Source of the DNA: Chloroflexota bacterium
GTDB lineage: Bacteria; Chloroflexota; Anaerolineae; Anaerolineales; VGOW01
Length of the DNA: 6,840 nt
Reading direction: 5' to 3'
Assembly (NCBI GenBank): GCA_016215145.1
Contig: JACRLA010000187.1
Location: 1-6,840, forward strand
Shown here: positions 5,007-6,840 of the stretch, in pieces
Position numbering within the stretch: position 1 is the stretch's first letter
Layout of the letters: each line of letters begins with the position of its first letter
The notes under the pieces: generated by a model
Database searches by the model: none
Seen by the model: only the letters and a program-made list of their open reading frames with translations
Told to the model about the DNA's origin: nothing
Made by a program: the position numbers and the translations under genes

Positions 5007-6840
5007 CTACTTCACCATCACACTCACCTTCTTCCCCTCCGCCTCATTACCCGCCGCATCCACCGCTTTCACATAGATCACATGCTTGCCCGCCGTCATC
5101 TTCCAGCGAGTGGTGAACGGCGCGACGGTGTTCGTCGCAACTTTTTTGTCGTCTACGTAAATCTCTACAAACGACAATGACAAATTATCTTTTGCATCCG
5201 GTTGAATGATGATCGATTCGTCCTTGAGATCAAATTCTTGGTTATCGGTTGGCGCGAGAAGTTTAACGGTGGGCGGCGTGTTGTCCACCGTCACTTGCAC
5301 GGTAGAGACGGCAAAAGTTTGATCGAGTTTGACCGCGACGAGTTGAATCGTATACAGTCCGTTCAAGCCCGCCGTGTTCCATTTGCCCAGTTCATCATTT
5401 TCAATTTTCTCTTTGCGTTCCTCGCCGATCTGAGTCCACTTCGTTGGATTCAACCCCTGCCCAAATTGCAATTTAAAAAGTTGAAAATTCTCCGGCTTCA
5501 CCGTGCCTTTGATGATGATCTCGCCGCGCACATATCCAAACGGCGAGGGCGAGAGGATCGCCACGTCGGGTTTCTCGTTTGGATTTTGAATCGTGTCGTA
5601 TTCGTTAGGCGGCTGCGGCAAACCCGTCTCCCGAATCCAATCGCTCGCTTCGGGCGGCAGAATTTGAAAAACTTTTTTCTCAACTAAATTTTGTGACGTG
5701 AAGACCGTCGCCAGTTTTCCGGTCTCACGGTTGATCTCGAACTCTTGCCACACGTTATCTGTCGAGTGCGGCTCGGTGCCGGAGATGAAAACTTCGTTCA
5801 CCGAACTTTGGCATATACGACTCGGTAGCAAACCGGATGGATAACACACGCGCATCTTCGCAATACCCGGCGGCTCTTTCCAATTTTCAATCGGTAAATT
5901 TTTCATCGCATACTTCATCAACGCATTCCAGATCGGCGCAGCACCGGTGAGACCCGAAACATTTTTCATCGGCTTCGAGTCGGTGTTGCCGACCCACACG
6001 CCCACCACCAATTGCGGCGTGTAACCCATCGTCCAGTTGTCGAGAAAATCATTTGTCGTCCCGGTCTTCGCCGCCGCCGGTCTATCAATCTCTAACGGAT
6101 TGGGATGACCGAATGCGCCGATGCGCGCTTGCTCGTCGGAGAGAACGTTGGTGATCAAGTAAGCGAGCTGCTCGCTCAACACTTGTTGCGTTTGTAGACG
6201 ATCAAACTGACACGCGGTGATGCCGTCTTCGCCGCAAGAATTTAATACGTTGCCCTTGGCATCTTCCACGCGCAAGATCACAATCGGGTCGAGCGCGCGG
6301 TAGCCGCTTCTCCTTGCGTTAGCCGTCACCGGATGCCCAACCATTTGACCTTTGTTCGCCATCACTGCATATGCATATGCCATGTCGAGCAACGACACTT
6401 CGCCGCCACCGAGTGTGAGCGCGAGTCCGTAATAGGATGACTCGCGATCCAAAGTATTGATGCCCATGCGATGTGCAGTGCGAATCACATTGTCCACCCC
6501 GACTCGATTCATCATCTCCACGGCGGGGATGTTGTACGAGCGGGCGAGGGCGATTCTTAAACTGACCGGTCCGTGAAATTGGCGATCATAATTTTCGGGG
6601 ACGTAAGGGACGCCGCCTTGCTGCGGGTATGACGTTCTCACGTCGAGCACCATCGTTGACGGCGTGTAACCTTGCGAGAAGGCGGTGAGGTAGGTGAACG
6701 GTTTGAAGGACGAACCCGGCTGCCGCTTGCCGTCGGCGGCGACATTAAATTTTCCGTTGATCGCCGCGTTCCAATAATCAATCGAGCCCACCATCGCCAA
6801 CACCTGTCCGTTGCGCGGATCGATCATCACCACTGACGCA
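5007..6840 (-). CDS. Class A penicillin-binding protein, transpeptidase domain and C-terminus (5' end outside window)
   Basis: The frame is open to the right edge, so the true start, membrane anchor and glycosyltransferase domain are missing here. Counting from the GTG at 6833, the transpeptidase opens with VMIDPRNGQVLAMVGS. It has all three catalytic motifs: SSFK (S41 nucleophile, K44), SYN (99-101) and KTGT (256-259). The enzyme cross-links peptidoglycan outside the membrane and is the target of beta-lactams. After the core (about 1-310) comes a linker with cysteines 330 and 341. Then there are two Ig-like or Big-type domains (about 422-517 and 520-608), separated by VDNTPPTVKLLAPTD; the protein ends KKVSVMVK. 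Such C-terminal beta domains occur in PBP1C-like and Chloroflexota PBPs and may bind wall components or partners. The last 51 codons recur as a relic at 994-1149. The gene converges with the kinase gene. Confidence 0.93.
   Translation of the reverse strand, partial: ASVVMIDPRNGQVLAMVGSIDYWNAAINGKFNVAADGKRQPGSSFKPFTYLTAFSQGYTPSTMVLDVRTSYPQQGGVPYVPENYDRQFHGPVSLRIALARSYNIPAVEMMNRVGVDNVIRTAHRMGINTLDRESSYYGLALTLGGGEVSLLDMAYAYAVMANKGQMVGHPVTANARRSGYRALDPIVILRVEDAKGNVLNSCGEDGITACQFDRLQTQQVLSEQLAYLITNVLSDEQARIGAFGHPNPLEIDRPAAAKTGTTNDFLDNWTMGYTPQLVVGVWVGNTDSKPMKNVSGLTGAAPIWNALMKYAMKNLPIENWKEPPGIAKMRVCYPSGLLPSRICQSSVNEVFISGTEPHSTDNVWQEFEINRETGKLATVFTSQNLVEKKVFQILPPEASDWIRETGLPQPPNEYDTIQNPNEKPDVAILSPSPFGYVRGEIIIKGTVKPENFQLFKLQFGQGLNPTKWTQIGEERKEKIENDELGKWNTAGLNGLYTIQLVAVKLDQTFAVSTVQVTVDNTPPTVKLLAPTDNQEFDLKDESIIIQPDAKDNLSLSFVEIYVDDKKVATNTVAPFTTRWKMTAGKHVIYVKAVDAAGNEAEGKKVSVMVK
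5010..5162 (-). repeat. Intact copy of the duplicated PBP 3' end
   Basis: These 153 bases encode the last 51 residues of the second Ig-like domain and match 997-1149 in the same orientation with 20 differences and no gaps. The longest exactly shared stretches, around TAGKH...MKWR and FPAVTNT, contain no change over about 25 bases each. Together the two copies bracket the kinase gene as direct repeats about 4 kb apart. Confidence 0.85.

Noticed and set aside
994..5162. The PBP end copies as target-site duplication of a transposon carrying the kinase
   Set aside because: The 153-base length, 13% divergence with synonymous bias, and lack of a transposase or terminal inverted repeats do not fit a transposon target duplication.
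5202..5687. Plus-strand open frame of 161 codons inside the PBP gene
   Set aside because: It is antisense to the PBP C-terminal domains, rich in Arg and Phe as expected of an antisense shadow, with no motif and no ribosome binding site noted.

Overview
The window looks like part of a Chloroflexota chromosome, probably class Anaerolineae. This is an inference from protein style: a soluble sensor kinase built from serial GAF domains, a penicillin-binding protein (PBP) with a long Ig-like C-terminus, moderate GC, and AT-rich GATTRRR heptads at gene ends. No rRNA, tRNA, CRISPR array or transposase gene is visible.

Layout, left to right. Positions 1-200 (minus) hold the first 66 codons of a fumarylacetoacetate hydrolase (FAH)-like protein that runs off the left edge. 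Positions 226-705 and 659-976 (minus) hold two overlapping genes, a nucleotidyltransferase-fold protein and a small basic helical protein read just before it. Positions 994-1149 (minus) are not an intact gene. They are a decayed copy of the last 51 codons of the PBP gene found 4 kb to the right. Positions 1150-1249 are non-coding, with a weak promoter candidate and a good ribosome binding site. From 1250 to 4894 (plus) lies a large multi-GAF hybrid histidine kinase whose reading frame is broken near 1544 and possibly also near 1286. Positions 4895-5006 are a convergent intergenic gap with a weak terminator-like hairpin. From 5007 to the right edge (minus) lies the transpeptidase part and C-terminus of a class A PBP whose N-terminus is outside the window.

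The genes do not form an obvious shared pathway. The most informative structure is evolutionary. The kinase gene, opposite in strand to everything else, is bracketed by two same-orientation copies of the PBP gene's 3' end (133 of 153 bases identical by my hand alignment). This suggests a former tandem PBP paralog, mostly lost, with the kinase now in its place. Three 21-base elements made of GATTRRR-like heptads sit at gene ends (210-230, 975-995, 4971-4991). The overlapping nucleotidyltransferase pair is the best candidate for a small two-protein module such as a toxin-antitoxin-like pair, but function cannot be shown from sequence alone.
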